The notes under the pieces: model-generated
Database searches by the model: none
What the model saw: only the letters and a program-made list of their open reading frames with translations
What the model was told of the DNA's origin: nothing
Shown here: in pieces, positions 17,616-26,826 of the stretch
How the letters are laid out: each line of letters opens with the position of its first letter
Position numbering within the stretch: the first letter of the stretch is position 1
Program-made: the position numbers and the translations under genes
Assembly (NCBI GenBank): GCA_002478265.1
Contig: DLNC01000019.1
Coordinates: 1 to 64,000, forward strand
Direction: 5' to 3'
Length of the DNA: 64,000 nt
Source of the DNA: Syntrophaceae bacterium UBA7520
Lineage (GTDB): Bacteria; Desulfobacterota; Syntrophia; Syntrophales; Smithellaceae

Positions 17616-18980
17616 ATGAAACGCTGCATACTTTTTTTGTTGGGATTTATTCTTTTACTGGCTTTTGCCATTGAGTCGCGGGCCGCTGATGTAAAGTTCA
17701 GCGGCGATTTTTACGCCACCGGCATGTATCTGGACGAGACAACTTTCAGAAAAGACGCCACCGGTTATCCGGCCACCGCTTTTTATTTTCAACGGCTACG
17801 CGTACGGACAGAGTTTATCGTGACGCCTGCCTTGAAACTGATCACCCGTTTTGACGCGATGGAGAGAATCTGGGGCGGCGCCAGATCCGCACCGAGCATT
17901 ACGGCCGATTCTCTCTCCGCGGCAACACGCGCGGAAAATGAAAACATCGCTTTTGACTGGGCCTACGTGCATTATGCGTCCAAGCTGGGTCTGTGGCGCA
18001 TCGGATACATGGATGACGGGGCGTGGGGCACGGTATTCGCCGACTCGTCTCAACCCGCCGGAGTAATCGCCTGGAGTTACACCACCGGGCCCTGGTATTT
18101 CATCCTCAAAACCGTCAAATTGAAAGATAGCAGTCGCTCGGTGGCCAGTCCGACAACCACGGCTACCGATGTTGATGCCGACAAATACGCCGCGGCCTTC
18201 AAGTATTCCTGGAAAGGCGGCAGCGCAGGCGTTTTGGGCGGCATCGGACGCGACGCCTCTAAAAGACCGGCGCCGGACAATTATTTAACTTTCACCTACA
18301 GCCTCACGCCTTACGCCATCGCGCAGCTAGGCCCCGTCAAACTGCAGGCGGAAGTTTCCTACGCCTGGGGCAAACTGCGCGACTACGACAACGGCACCGC
18401 TGATATAAAACTAACCAATCTGGCTGCCTTTTTGGACGCCGTAGCTGACTTCGGCATGTTTTACACAGGCGGCACCTTTGCCTATATCTCCGGCGATAAC
18501 CCCGCCACCGCAAACAAATCAGAAGGCGGCAGAATCAGCGGCGGTATGGATTGGAATCCCTGCCTGCTTTTATGGAATTATGACCGCAACTACCGGGCAG
18601 GAACATTATACGGTCATGGCGGAAGTGTCGGCCCACCGGACACGCGCCCGCAAAATGCCAGCTCCATGTCCAACGCCTGGTTCGGGCAATTAAGAGGCGG
18701 CATTCGTCCGGTAAGCGACCTGGATATCATGGCTTCGGTCTCTTACGCGCAGGCGGATAAAAAACCCTGGGCAACAGCGGGAGATCCCACCAGCGTCTAT
18801 CAGAAAAAAGATTACGGCGTGGAAGTGGATTTAATCGCCACCTACAGAATCACCAATAATCTGTCCTACATGTTAGGGGGAGCTTATCTGTTCACCGGAG
18901 GGTATTTCAAAGGAATGGACGCGACAGCCAAAGTCAGTGATAATTATCTGCTGATCAACAAACTGACGCTTACCTTCTAA
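17616..18980 (+). CDS. porin-like outer-membrane beta-barrel protein (copy 1)
   Basis: Predicted outer-membrane barrel of 454 residues. It has a signal peptide (LFLLGFILLLAFAIESRAA), alternating hydrophobic/aromatic strands and a last strand ending LINKLTLTF, whose terminal Phe is the usual barrel-assembly signal. The pore type is not identifiable. It is a clear paralogue of the protein at 22107-23432: both share ATGYPATAFYFQRLRVRT, TRFDA, ERIWGGARSA and AENENIAFDWAY. It lies 52 bp before tctC on the same strand, suggesting it supplies substrate to that transporter. An AAGGGGGG run precedes the ATG. Confidence 0.8.
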   Translation: MKRCILFLLGFILLLAFAIESRAADVKFSGDFYATGMYLDETTFRKDATGYPATAFYFQRLRVRTEFIVTPALKLITRFDAMERIWGGARSAPSITADSLSAATRAENENIAFDWAYVHYASKLGLWRIGYMDDGAWGTVFADSSQPAGVIAWSYTTGPWYFILKTVKLKDSSRSVASPTTTATDVDADKYAAAFKYSWKGGSAGVLGGIGRDASKRPAPDNYLTFTYSLTPYAIAQLGPVKLQAEVSYAWGKLRDYDNGTADIKLTNLAAFLDAVADFGMFYTGGTFAYISGDNPATANKSEGGRISGGMDWNPCLLLWNYDRNYRAGTLYGHGGSVGPPDTRPQNASSMSNAWFGQLRGGIRPVSDLDIMASVSYAQADKKPWATAGDPTSVYQKKDYGVEVDLIATYRITNNLSYMLGGAYLFTGGYFKGMDATAKVSDNYLLINKLTLTF

Positions 18981-19032
18981 AAATTATTTTGCAAAACGAC
19001 TTGAACAGCCAGCAGTAAAAGGAGGCCTGAAA

Positions 19033-20019
19033 ATGAAAATAAGAAGCATTATTTCTATATTATTTTTATCGTCAATGTTATTGGTGTTTGCCGGTCAGCC
19101 GGTCTCGGCCGCATTTCCGGAAAGGCCGATCACGCTGCTGGTGGGCTTCAGTCCGGGCGGTTCAATGGATTTAAGCGCGCGGGCGTTGGCCGCAGCGGCG
19201 GAGAAAATTCTGGGACAACCCATTGTTGTTGAAAATAAACCTGGTGGAACAGGCATGGTGGCCTTGGCCGCGATGCTCGCGCAGAATCCAGACGGCTACA
19301 CGCTGTGCGCGACACCCAGTTCCGTGATCATCCGCGCAAGCCAGATGCAGGAAGCGCCCTTCAAGCCGTTCAGCAGCTTCCGCCCGATTATCGGATTTTC
19401 CGAGCCGCAATTGGGCATCGTGGTAAAAAACGACGCGCGCTGGAAATCGTTGAAAGAACTTGTCAACTACGCTCAAAAAAACCCGAACAAATTGAAATAC
19501 GCGACCACCGGCATCGGCAGCACCACACATGCTGCGGTGGATGTCATTTCCGCCAAAAAGAAACTGCAAATGATTCATGTGCCTTACAAAGGCAGCATGG
19601 AAGCTCTCACCGCCTTGCTGGGTGGACATGTTGATTTCGCGGCGCTCACGTCGGAGTTGATCCCCGCGGTGAAAGCAGGACAGTTGAGACTTCTGGCCGT
19701 GATCAGCGAAAAACGTTCGCCGATTTTTCCCAAAACTTCCACGCTAAAAGAACTGGGATATGATTTCGCCAATGACGCTGTGTTCGCCGTGGTTGCCCCC
19801 GCGGATATTCCCACGGATGTGGCAAAAAATCTGGAAGAGGCTTTTGCCGCCGCGACGAAAAGCAAGGAATATCTGGACGCCCTGGATAAAATCGGCATGA
19901 TTCCCGTTTATTACAACGGCGAAAAGTTCAGTGAATTTCTTAAAATTTACTGGAAAAAAATCAACGAGCATCTGATTGCCACCGGCGTCATCAAGGAAGC
20001 GGCCACCAAGCCGGAGTAA
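19033..20019 (+). CDS. tctC: tripartite tricarboxylate transporter substrate-binding protein
   Basis: Periplasmic binding protein of the TTT (TctC/Bug) family, 328 residues. A signal peptide ends near SAAFPERP; FPERPITLLVGFSPGGSMD is the hallmark of the family's N-terminal ligand-binding loop, and HVPYKGS in the second half is also conserved. Such proteins bind carboxylates; the exact ligand cannot be told. AGGAGGC precedes the ATG. It is the first gene of tctCBA and follows a porin-like gene. Confidence 0.95.
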   Translation: MKIRSIISILFLSSMLLVFAGQPVSAAFPERPITLLVGFSPGGSMDLSARALAAAAEKILGQPIVVENKPGGTGMVALAAMLAQNPDGYTLCATPSSVIIRASQMQEAPFKPFSSFRPIIGFSEPQLGIVVKNDARWKSLKELVNYAQKNPNKLKYATTGIGSTTHAAVDVISAKKKLQMIHVPYKGSMEALTALLGGHVDFAALTSELIPAVKAGQLRLLAVISEKRSPIFPKTSTLKELGYDFANDAVFAVVAPADIPTDVAKNLEEAFAAATKSKEYLDALDKIGMIPVYYNGEKFSEFLKIYWKKINEHLIATGVIKEAATKPE

Positions 20020-20053
20020 AAAGTCAACTCCCTGGCGCCGGTTATGAGGATAC

Positions 20054-20509
20054 GTGAACAGACTTGATATTATCAGCGGCGTTATCTTTCTCGCGCTGGC
20101 ATTCCTTGTTCTGATGCATGCATTTACGCTGGGACTGGGAAAACTTGCCCAGCCCCAGCCCGGCTTCTTCCCTTTTTGGGCGGCTTTTTTTTTAATTATC
20201 TTTTGCCTGTCTTTAATTTCCGAAAATATCACCGGCAAAAAAAATAAATCCGAAACTTCATTTTTCTTGCGCGAGATTATTCCGCGCAAGAGCTTTTTAA
20301 TTGTTTTGTCTCTCTTGGTTTATGCTTTGCTTCTTCCCCGGCTGGGATATCTTCCCGCCACATTTTTCCTCTTGCTGTTCTTGTTTATGACAGCAAGAAT
20401 CAAAATATGGGGCGCTTTGATAAAGTCTTTGCTGGCGGTTATTCTGAGTTATATTTTATTCCAGTATCTCTTAAAAACACCCCTGCCCCAAACTTTGGGA
20501 ATTTTATAG
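20054..20509 (+). CDS. tctB: tripartite tricarboxylate transporter small membrane subunit
   Basis: TctB-like small membrane subunit, 151 residues with four predicted helices. FLVLMHAFTLG near the N-terminus followed by GLGKLAQPQPGFFPFWAA is the typical TctB pattern (GPGFFP-like). The start is GTG at 20054 with GAGGAT upstream. It sits between tctC and tctA at short distances, so its role is set by context as well as sequence. Confidence 0.9.
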   Translation: MNRLDIISGVIFLALAFLVLMHAFTLGLGKLAQPQPGFFPFWAAFFLIIFCLSLISENITGKKNKSETSFFLREIIPRKSFLIVLSLLVYALLLPRLGYLPATFFLLLFLFMTARIKIWGALIKSLLAVILSYILFQYLLKTPLPQTLGIL

Positions 20510-20521
20510 ACGGAGAATTTC

Positions 20522-22006
20522 TTGGAAGCATTAAACAGCTTGCTGGGCGGCCTGGCCATCGCTTTTGAATTTCATAACCTTGCCCTCATTCTGGCGGGAT
20601 GCCTCCTGGGCACGCTGGTGGGTGTTTTGCCCGGCATCGGCCCGGCGGGCGCCATTTCTATCTTGCTGCCGCTCTCTTTCCAACTGCCGCCGGCCGGGGC
20701 AATCATTATGCTGGCGGGCATTTACAACGGCGCGATGTACGGCGGCTCGACAACGTCCATTCTGGTAAACGTGCCCGGTGAAGCAGCCTCCGTGGTTACC
20801 TGCCTGGACGGCTATCAGATGGCGCGCAAAGGAAAAGCCGGCGCGGCTTTGGGCATCGCGGTTTTCGGCTCTTTTATAGCGGCGACCGTCGGCTTAATCG
20901 GCCTGCAGCTGATCGCCGGACCGCTGTCGGAATTTGCCCTTAAATTCGGCCCGCCGGAATATTTTGCCGTAATTCTTTTGGGTTTCACCTTTATCATTTA
21001 CCTGGCGCAGCGCTCAATCATTAAAGCGGCAATCATGGCGCTTTGCGGACTGATCCTGGGCGCAATCGGGCTGGATCCGATCACCTCTCAACCCCGTCTG
21101 ACTTTCGGCATCATCAGTTTATATGAAGGGTTGCATGTCGTGCCTTTGGCCATAGGCCTCTTCGGCCTGGCGGAAATTCTAGCCAATCTGGAAAAAACCG
21201 TTCCGCAAAAAATAATAAAAGTGAAATTTAGAAATTTGTTCCCTAAAAAAGCGCACTGGCTCAAAGCCAGGTGGGCGATAATCAGGGGCACTTTGATCGG
21301 GTTTTTCATGGGAATTCTGCCGGGCGGCGGACCGGTGCTTTCGTCCTTTATTTCCTACGGCGTTGAAAAAAGATTGGCGAAGAAGCCTCAAAGATTCGGG
21401 CGGGGCGCCATTGAAGGAGTGGCCGCTCCCGAATCCGCCAATAACGCCGCCGCGTCCACTTCCTTTATCCCTTTGCTGACGCTGGGCATTCCGCCCAATG
21501 TCGTTCTGGCGGTGCTCTTCGGCGCGTTTTTGATGCACGGCATCACCCCCGGCCCGCTTTTGCTCAAAGAGCATCCAGATATTTTCTGGTGCATCATCGG
21601 CAGCATGTACATAGGAAATATCATTCTACTGGTTATGAATCTGCCCCTCATTCCTTTGTGGGTGCAGGTTTTGCGCATTCCGGAGCGCATCCTCTACCCC
21701 CTGATTATTCTTCTTTGCGTAATTGGCGCCTTTTCCATAAATAATAACGTTTTTGATATTTTTATTATGATTATTTTCGGAGTCTTCGGATATCTGCTCA
21801 GGAAGTTCGACTATGAACCGGCGCCGCTGATTTTAGCGTTTGTGCTAGGGCCGATGTTTGAAGTGAACTTGCGACGCTCGCTTCTGATGTCGCAGGGAAG
21901 CTTCGGCATTTTTATAGAACGCCCGGTAGCGTTGATGGCCCTCGTTTTATGTTTTCTGGTGATTGTTCTCCCAGTTTACCATGCACTAACGAAGAGAAAA
22001 AAATAA
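20522..22006 (+). CDS. tctA: tripartite tricarboxylate transporter large membrane subunit
   Basis: TctA-like permease subunit, 494 residues with about 11-12 membrane helices. The family signature VGVLPGIGPAGAISILLPLS lies near residue 35, GIYNGAMYGGSTTSIL near 75 and MGILPGGGPVLSSFISYG near 265. The start is TTG at 20522 with GGAGAA seven bases upstream. It lies 12 bp after tctB and ends the operon before the hairpin at 22029-22059. Confidence 0.96.
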   Translation: MEALNSLLGGLAIAFEFHNLALILAGCLLGTLVGVLPGIGPAGAISILLPLSFQLPPAGAIIMLAGIYNGAMYGGSTTSILVNVPGEAASVVTCLDGYQMARKGKAGAALGIAVFGSFIAATVGLIGLQLIAGPLSEFALKFGPPEYFAVILLGFTFIIYLAQRSIIKAAIMALCGLILGAIGLDPITSQPRLTFGIISLYEGLHVVPLAIGLFGLAEILANLEKTVPQKIIKVKFRNLFPKKAHWLKARWAIIRGTLIGFFMGILPGGGPVLSSFISYGVEKRLAKKPQRFGRGAIEGVAAPESANNAAASTSFIPLLTLGIPPNVVLAVLFGAFLMHGITPGPLLLKEHPDIFWCIIGSMYIGNIILLVMNLPLIPLWVQVLRIPERILYPLIILLCVIGAFSINNNVFDIFIMIIFGVFGYLLRKFDYEPAPLILAFVLGPMFEVNLRRSLLMSQGSFGIFIERPVALMALVLCFLVIVLPVYHALTKRKK

Positions 22007-22028
22007 ATATCCACCGCGAAAAATAAAA

Positions 22029-22059
22029 ATCCCCGGAAGCAATATTTGCCTCCGGGGAT
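22029..22059 (-). terminator. terminator between tctA and porin copy 2
   Basis: ATCCCCGGA (22029-22037) pairs with TCCGGGGAT (22051-22059), and the inner bases extend the stem with mismatches. On the minus strand the stem is followed by TTTTATTTTT, so it ends the porin-like gene at 22107; on the plus strand the T tract is weak but the hairpin may still serve tctA. Confidence 0.8.
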
Positions 22060-22106
22060 GATTTTCTCCGACTAAAAGCCTTCGGCCTTCGGTCTTAAGC
22101 CTGCAG

Positions 22107-23432
22107 CTAGAACGTCAGCGTTAGTTTATTGATGAGCATGTAATTGTCGCTGACTTTGTTGGCGGCATTGTTGTATTTGAAGTAATCGCCCGTCCACAAG
22201 TAACCTCCGCCCAACATATAGGAAAGATTGTTGGTGATTTTGTAGGTGGCGGTTAAATCAAACTCCATGCCGTAATCCTTTTTCAGGTAGCCGGTCGGTT
22301 TTCGGTCCGCCGTGGCATAGGCCAGAGAAGCCATGATGTCCAAGTCAGCAATCGGACGAACGCCCACGCGTCCCTGATAGAAAAACGCGTTGGCCATTGC
22401 ATTGTTTACATCGCCGGTAGCGCTGGCGTCATGACCTCTGATGGGGCCTACCCATCTATAGGTATCATAATAGCCAAACAAAATCAGACAGGGGTTCCAG
22501 TCGCGCCCGCCTGTAAGCGTGCCGCCTTCTCTTTTGTTGGTGGTGTTGGGATTATCACCCGAAACATACGCGAAGGTTCCGCCCGCATAAAACATGCCGA
22601 AATCAGCTAGGGCATTGAGATATCCAGACAGACCGGTCATTTTAATGTCGGCCGTGGCGTTGTCATAATCCCTTTCCTTACCGGTGACATAACCAAGTTC
22701 CGCTTCCAGCGCGACAGGGCCTATTTTGGCCATCGCGTAAGGCACAACCTGCCAGTAAGTCTTTTCATAGTTGTCTGGCGCAGGACGCTTTCTCGCGTCG
22801 CGGTTATAGGTAACATTCACGCCTGCCTTGCCGCCTTTCCAGGAATAGACACCTTCAATACCGTACTCATCACGATCAGCATCGTTATAAGTTGCTGTGG
22901 AGATAAAGGAACGGCTTTTATCTTCTAACTTGCTGGTCTGAACTTCAACAAATATTGGCCCGTAGGTATAGGCGTATTTGATTCTGGCCGCCGGGGCGAT
23001 GTTGTTGCCGAAAGCAGTCCCTGTCGTGCCCTTATTCATGATACCGGCTTGGAACACGCCGATGGGAGCTTTGTAATTGATGTACGCCCAATCAAAAGCG
23101 ATGTTTTCATTTTCCGCGCGCGTGCCGGAAGAATCGACATCGGCTGTCGTTCCAACAGCGCTTCTGGCGCCGCCCCAGATTCTCTCCAACGCGTCAAAAC
23201 GAGTGATCAAAGACAAGGCCGGGGTAACGACAAAATCCGTCCTCACCCGCAGTCTCTGAAAGTAGAATGCGGTGGCTGGATAGCCCGTGGTGTCTTTTTG
23301 CAGCGATGTCTGATCCACATACATACCCGCCGCGTAATACTGGCCACTGAATTTGACATCGGCAGCCAGAGCCGACGCGCTAAAGACGCTAAGCAGTCCC
23401 AGCGCCAGCAAAACTAACAAAAATCTCTTCAT
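22107..23432 (-). CDS. porin-like outer-membrane beta-barrel protein (copy 2)
   Basis: Predicted outer-membrane barrel of 441 residues with signal peptide (FLLVLLALGLLSVFSASALA) and terminal strand LINKLTLTF. It is a full-length paralogue of the barrel at 17616, in opposite orientation on the other side of tctCBA; central loops differ more than strands. The ATG at 23432 is chosen because AGGAGG precedes it and the signal peptide then starts properly; an in-frame start 23 codons upstream would add a charged leader. Function is probably a general or carboxylate porin, unproven. Confidence 0.82.
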   Translation of the reverse strand: MKRFLLVLLALGLLSVFSASALAADVKFSGQYYAAGMYVDQTSLQKDTTGYPATAFYFQRLRVRTDFVVTPALSLITRFDALERIWGGARSAVGTTADVDSSGTRAENENIAFDWAYINYKAPIGVFQAGIMNKGTTGTAFGNNIAPAARIKYAYTYGPIFVEVQTSKLEDKSRSFISTATYNDADRDEYGIEGVYSWKGGKAGVNVTYNRDARKRPAPDNYEKTYWQVVPYAMAKIGPVALEAELGYVTGKERDYDNATADIKMTGLSGYLNALADFGMFYAGGTFAYVSGDNPNTTNKREGGTLTGGRDWNPCLILFGYYDTYRWVGPIRGHDASATGDVNNAMANAFFYQGRVGVRPIADLDIMASLAYATADRKPTGYLKKDYGMEFDLTATYKITNNLSYMLGGGYLWTGDYFKYNNAANKVSDNYMLINKLTLTF

Positions 23433-23547
23433 TTTTTCCTCCTTTTGAAAATTTTTCCTTAGTTGCGTATTATTTCTGCGCAACCGCGGAGGAAGGTACA
23501 ACTGTCAGGTTACAAAATAATGACAGAGAAGTTAAAGAACAAAGGCA

Positions 23548-23564
23548 TTACGCCACTTGCGTAA
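23548..23564. promoter_or_regulatory. palindrome TTACGC-N5-GCGTAA upstream of porin copy 2
   Basis: A perfect 6-bp inverted repeat with a 5-base spacer lies 116 bp before the ATG of the porin-like gene. Its size and place fit an operator, but no regulator can be named and no second copy was found upstream of the other porin gene. Confidence 0.3.
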
Positions 23565-23646
23565 CTTTTCATTATTATTGCCCTTATGGCTCAAACTAAA
23601 AAACACGAGCTGTTTTTGCCAGATACTTTTTATGCTGTTTGCGAGC

Positions 23647-23680
23647 AAAAAAACCGGCTATAAAGAAACTTTATAGCCGG
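23647..23680 (-). terminator. terminator of the small coiled-coil membrane protein gene
   Basis: A perfect 12-bp stem CCGGCTATAAAG (23654-23665) with its complement at 23669-23680 and an AAA loop; on the minus strand it is followed by seven T residues. It lies 45 bp after the stop codon of the gene at 23725. Confidence 0.9.
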
Positions 23681-23724
23681 CAGATTTGTCTTTTGCCAAC
23701 AGTGTCTTTGGTGTAACGAAAAGA

Positions 23725-24009
23725 TTAATTCTTTTTCAACTTATTGAGCTCTTCTCTATATTTTTCGGCTTCGGCCTTTGCTTTTTCCGCTTCCTGCCGG
23801 GCCATCTCCAGTTTCTCTTCCTGGCTTAATTTCTCTTCATTGATTTTTTCCTGCATCTCATCAATTCCGACATACACCGCCAACGCCCCCCCTAAAAGCA
23901 GACAAATGGGAAAAGCGCCTTTAACGATAGTCATAAAATCTCCCCACCAAAAAATGAGGCTGACCAATCCGATAATACCGGAAATAATGCCCCCGATAAG
24001 CAATGACAT
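23725..24009 (-). CDS. small membrane protein with C-terminal coiled coil
   Basis: A 94-residue protein not assigned to a named family. Two hydrophobic helices occupy residues 1-50 (the first is rich in Gly/Ile; the second is AFPICLLLGGALAVYVGI), followed by an all-charged helical tail of about 40 residues with Glu/Lys heptads ending ELNKLKKN. A strong GGGAGG ribosome-binding site and its own terminator argue that it is a real gene. It stands alone between the porin-like gene and the his operon. The coil suggests oligomerisation or scaffolding at the inner membrane. Confidence 0.72.
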   Translation of the reverse strand: MSLLIGGIISGIIGLVSLIFWWGDFMTIVKGAFPICLLLGGALAVYVGIDEMQEKINEEKLSQEEKLEMARQEAEKAKAEAEKYREELNKLKKN

Positions 24010-24177
24010 AACTAAACCTCCCGCAAATTGACTGACTGCTTGTATTATTTATTTGGGAATTTCCGTATCATGAAAAGATGCTTGAGGCAAGACCCAAATA
24101 ATTGATAATTAAGGATAAAAATAACTCTTGATTTAAAGCCCTTCATCAATTAAATACCAATTACTTAATGAAGACGT

Positions 24178-24561
24178 ATGGATAAAATAACAGAGCCTAA
24201 TTTTTCCAAATCGGACGGTTTAATCCCCGCGATTGTTCAAGATGCCGCGTCCGGCGAAGTCCTCATGCTGGCCTACATGAACCGGCAGGCATGGGAGGCG
24301 ACATTACAGAGCGGCAAAGCTACTTACTGGAGTCGTTCGCGCCAATCCCTATGGGTAAAAGGCGAAACTTCGGGTAATGTTCAGCTGATAAAAAATATTT
24401 TCATCGATTGCGACAACGACGCCGTACTTTTACAGGTGCAACAGATCGGCGAGGCGGCCTGCCACACGGGTTTCAGGTCCTGTTTTTACCGTAAGCTGGA
24501 AAACGGCGATTTTAAAATTGTCGGAGAGCAAATTTTTGATCCCAAGGAAGTCTATAAATGA
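24178..24561 (+). CDS. hisI: phosphoribosyl-AMP cyclohydrolase
   Basis: Third step of histidine synthesis: opens the adenine ring of PR-AMP. 127 residues, HisI only with no HisE domain fused. Signature stretches are GEVLMLAYMNRQAWEATL, TYWSRSRQSLWVKGETSG, the metal-binding Asp cluster DCDNDAVLL and the Cys/His zinc ligands in EAACHTGFRSCFYR. Its stop overlaps the hisG start by 4 bp (ATGA), showing translational coupling. The ribosome-binding site is weak (GAAG). Confidence 0.97.
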   Translation: MDKITEPNFSKSDGLIPAIVQDAASGEVLMLAYMNRQAWEATLQSGKATYWSRSRQSLWVKGETSGNVQLIKNIFIDCDNDAVLLQVQQIGEAACHTGFRSCFYRKLENGDFKIVGEQIFDPKEVYK

Positions 24562-25430
24562 AGATTCTGAAGCTGGGGATTCCCAAGGGCTCCCTGGAAG
24601 AAAACACGGTGGATATTTTTAAAAAAGCCGGCTGGCGCATCACTTACGACAGCCGCAGTTATTTCCCGGATATTGACGATGCGGAAATGACCTGCTCGCT
24701 GGTGCGCGCGCAGGAAATGTCTCGCTATATCGAAGACGGCACGCTGGATTTAGGCCTCACCGGCATTGACTGGATTATGGAAAACGGCTCCGATGTCGTT
24801 GTCGTGCAGGACCTTATTTATTCCAAAGTTTCCATGCGTCAGGCACGCTGGGTTCTGGTCGTGCGCGGCGATTCCCCCTACCAGAAAATCGAGGATATGG
24901 AAGGAAAAAAAATATCCACGGAGCTGGTTAATTTCACCAAAAAATATTTCGCGGACAGAAAAATCAACGTTCAGGTGGAATTTTCCTGGGGAGCGACGGA
25001 AGCCAAGGTTGTGGAAGGTCTGGTGGACGCCGTGGTGGAAGTAACGGAAACCGGCTCCACTATCAAGGCCAATAAATTACGCATCATTCATGAACTGATG
25101 AAAACCAACACGCAGCTCATCGCCAACCGCGCCGCCTGGGAAGATCCCTGGAAAAGAAAAAAAATCGAGCAAATCAGAACCATGCTTGTCGGCTCGCTGC
25201 AGGCGATGGGCAAAGTGGGACTTAAACTAAATGTCTCCAAGGAAAACCTAGACAAGGTAATGTCGCTGATTCCCGCGCTGCGTTCACCCACCGTTTCAAC
25301 TCTCTCCACGACGGACTGGTTCGCGGTGGAATCGATTGTCAACGCCAAAGGAATGCGCGAGCTGATCCCGCTTCTGCTGGATGCTGGCGCCGAGGGCATA
25401 ATTGAATATCCTCTGAACAAAGTCGTTTAA
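24558..25430 (+). CDS. hisG: ATP phosphoribosyltransferase (long form)
   Basis: First committed step of histidine synthesis, condensing ATP and PRPP. At 290 residues it is the long HisG form with a C-terminal regulatory (PII/ACT-like) domain, so no HisZ partner is required and histidine feedback is likely. Motifs include KLGIPKGSLEENTVDIF, DLGLTGIDWI and the PRPP loop region EVTETGSTIKANKLRI. It overlaps hisI by 4 bp and is followed by hisB after 18 bp. Confidence 0.97.
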   Translation: MKILKLGIPKGSLEENTVDIFKKAGWRITYDSRSYFPDIDDAEMTCSLVRAQEMSRYIEDGTLDLGLTGIDWIMENGSDVVVVQDLIYSKVSMRQARWVLVVRGDSPYQKIEDMEGKKISTELVNFTKKYFADRKINVQVEFSWGATEAKVVEGLVDAVVEVTETGSTIKANKLRIIHELMKTNTQLIANRAAWEDPWKRKKIEQIRTMLVGSLQAMGKVGLKLNVSKENLDKVMSLIPALRSPTVSTLSTTDWFAVESIVNAKGMRELIPLLLDAGAEGIIEYPLNKVV

Positions 25431-25448
25431 GAACGAAGGCAAAAATAT

Positions 25449-26048
25449 ATGGCCAGAAAAGCAAAAATAGTCCGCAAAACGAAAGAAACGGATATCCAGG
25501 TAGAAATTGACCTGGACAAAAAAGCCGGCAGCAGGATTTCGACCTCAATTCCCTTTTTCGATCATATGCTGGAACTCTTTGCCAAACACGGATTTTTCCA
25601 GCTTATGGTAAAAGGCAAGGGAGACACGCATATTGACGACCATCATCTGGTGGAAGACATGGGCATTTGCCTGGGACAGGCGCTGGGAAAAGCGCTGGGG
25701 AAAAAGACCGGCATCAGCCGCTACGGGTCGGCCTGCGTGCCGATGGACGAGTGCCTCTGCCGCGTGGATCTGGATATTTCCGGACGCCCCTACCTTATCT
25801 ACAACGTAAAATACGCGCGGCGCAAAATCGGCGGTTTTGATCCCGCCCTGATTAAAGAATTTTTCAAAGCGTTCACCGATCACAGCGGGATAACGCTGCA
25901 CATAAACCTGTTATACGGAAACAACAGCCACCATATTATTGAAGCGGTGTTTAAAGCTTTCGCGCGGGCGCTCAGAAAAGCGGTAAATAAAAACAAGAAC
26001 ATCAGCGGCGTTCTCTCCACTAAGGGAAGCATAGAAAAAGCGAGGTAA
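25449..26048 (+). CDS. hisB: imidazoleglycerol-phosphate dehydratase
   Basis: Monofunctional HisB dehydratase, 199 residues, sixth step of histidine synthesis. Manganese-binding His/Glu clusters are visible: FFDHMLELFAKHG, DDHHLVEDMGICLG and NNSHHIIEAVFKAFARAL; the DECL motif in MDECLCRVDLDISGRPYL is also present. GAAGG lies upstream of the ATG. It is followed five bases later by an unrelated periplasmic protein gene. Confidence 0.97.
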   Translation: MARKAKIVRKTKETDIQVEIDLDKKAGSRISTSIPFFDHMLELFAKHGFFQLMVKGKGDTHIDDHHLVEDMGICLGQALGKALGKKTGISRYGSACVPMDECLCRVDLDISGRPYLIYNVKYARRKIGGFDPALIKEFFKAFTDHSGITLHINLLYGNNSHHIIEAVFKAFARALRKAVNKNKNISGVLSTKGSIEKAR

Positions 26049-26053
26049 ATAAA

Positions 26054-26740
26054 ATGTCTAATCACAGTGAAAAGAAAATGAATCGGCTGGCCGTGTTTTT
26101 TCTGACTGTCTTTTTGGCTATGCCTTTAAACGCCCAGGCCGAAGAAAAAACGCAGCAAAGCGTCAAGTCTTCCGTGGTGGTGGGTGTCGTTTCCTTTCAG
26201 GCGATGATTCCGGATAATAATCTGGAAAACACGGTTATCTGCCCGCTGTGCACGGCGGCTTATTCCACAGGCAGAATTCAAGAAGGCGCGGAAAAAATAA
26301 TCGAAGATATCTTCACCAGTAAATTGGGTGAGTTCAAAGAAGTGCGCCTGATACCCCAGGATAGGGTGCAGGGAATCTACAGAAGGGTCTCCTCCGAATC
26401 TTTCCGAAAACCATTTTTAGATGTCTTGAAAAAAACCGGCCAGGAACTGGGAGCGGATATTTTGGCCGTGGGGTATATTTATCGCTATGTGGAAAGAGTG
26501 GGTTACGATTATTCCGTGAAAAGCCCCGCTTCCGTCGCCTTTGAAATCTATCTGGTAAACGCAGCAGACGGAAGCATCATGTGGAGAGGCATCTTTGACA
26601 AAACACAAAAATCACTGATGGAAGATCTTTTCCAGATATCTTCGTTTCTTAGAGGCGGCGGAAAATGGCTAACCGCCCAGCAGCTTTCCCGGCAAGGGAT
26701 GGATGAAATATTTAAAAAATTCCCCGGCTTTGTGCGTTAA
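26054..26740 (+). CDS. periplasmic protein of unknown function within the his operon
   Basis: A 228-residue exported protein with a signal peptide (LAVFFLTVFLAMPLNAQAEE). The mature part has VVVGVVSFQAMIPDN, a CPLC motif near residue 62, an alternating alpha/beta pattern and ILAVGYIYRYVERVG followed by VAFEIYLVNAADGSIMWRG. This pattern resembles the alpha/beta domain of CsgG/TolB-N-like proteins that read an envelope state, but I cannot name the family. The ribosome-binding site GAGGT overlaps the hisB stop, so it is co-translated with his genes although nothing in it suggests a role in histidine synthesis. Confidence 0.7.
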   Translation: MSNHSEKKMNRLAVFFLTVFLAMPLNAQAEEKTQQSVKSSVVVGVVSFQAMIPDNNLENTVICPLCTAAYSTGRIQEGAEKIIEDIFTSKLGEFKEVRLIPQDRVQGIYRRVSSESFRKPFLDVLKKTGQELGADILAVGYIYRYVERVGYDYSVKSPASVAFEIYLVNAADGSIMWRGIFDKTQKSLMEDLFQISSFLRGGGKWLTAQQLSRQGMDEIFKKFPGFVR

Positions 26741-26826
26741 TAATTGCCATTTTCGCAGCAAAAGCTTTTTTGTTTAACCGAATTAATCCTGATTTCGCGT
26801 ATTTTTTACCATGGAGTGTGTTTAAA

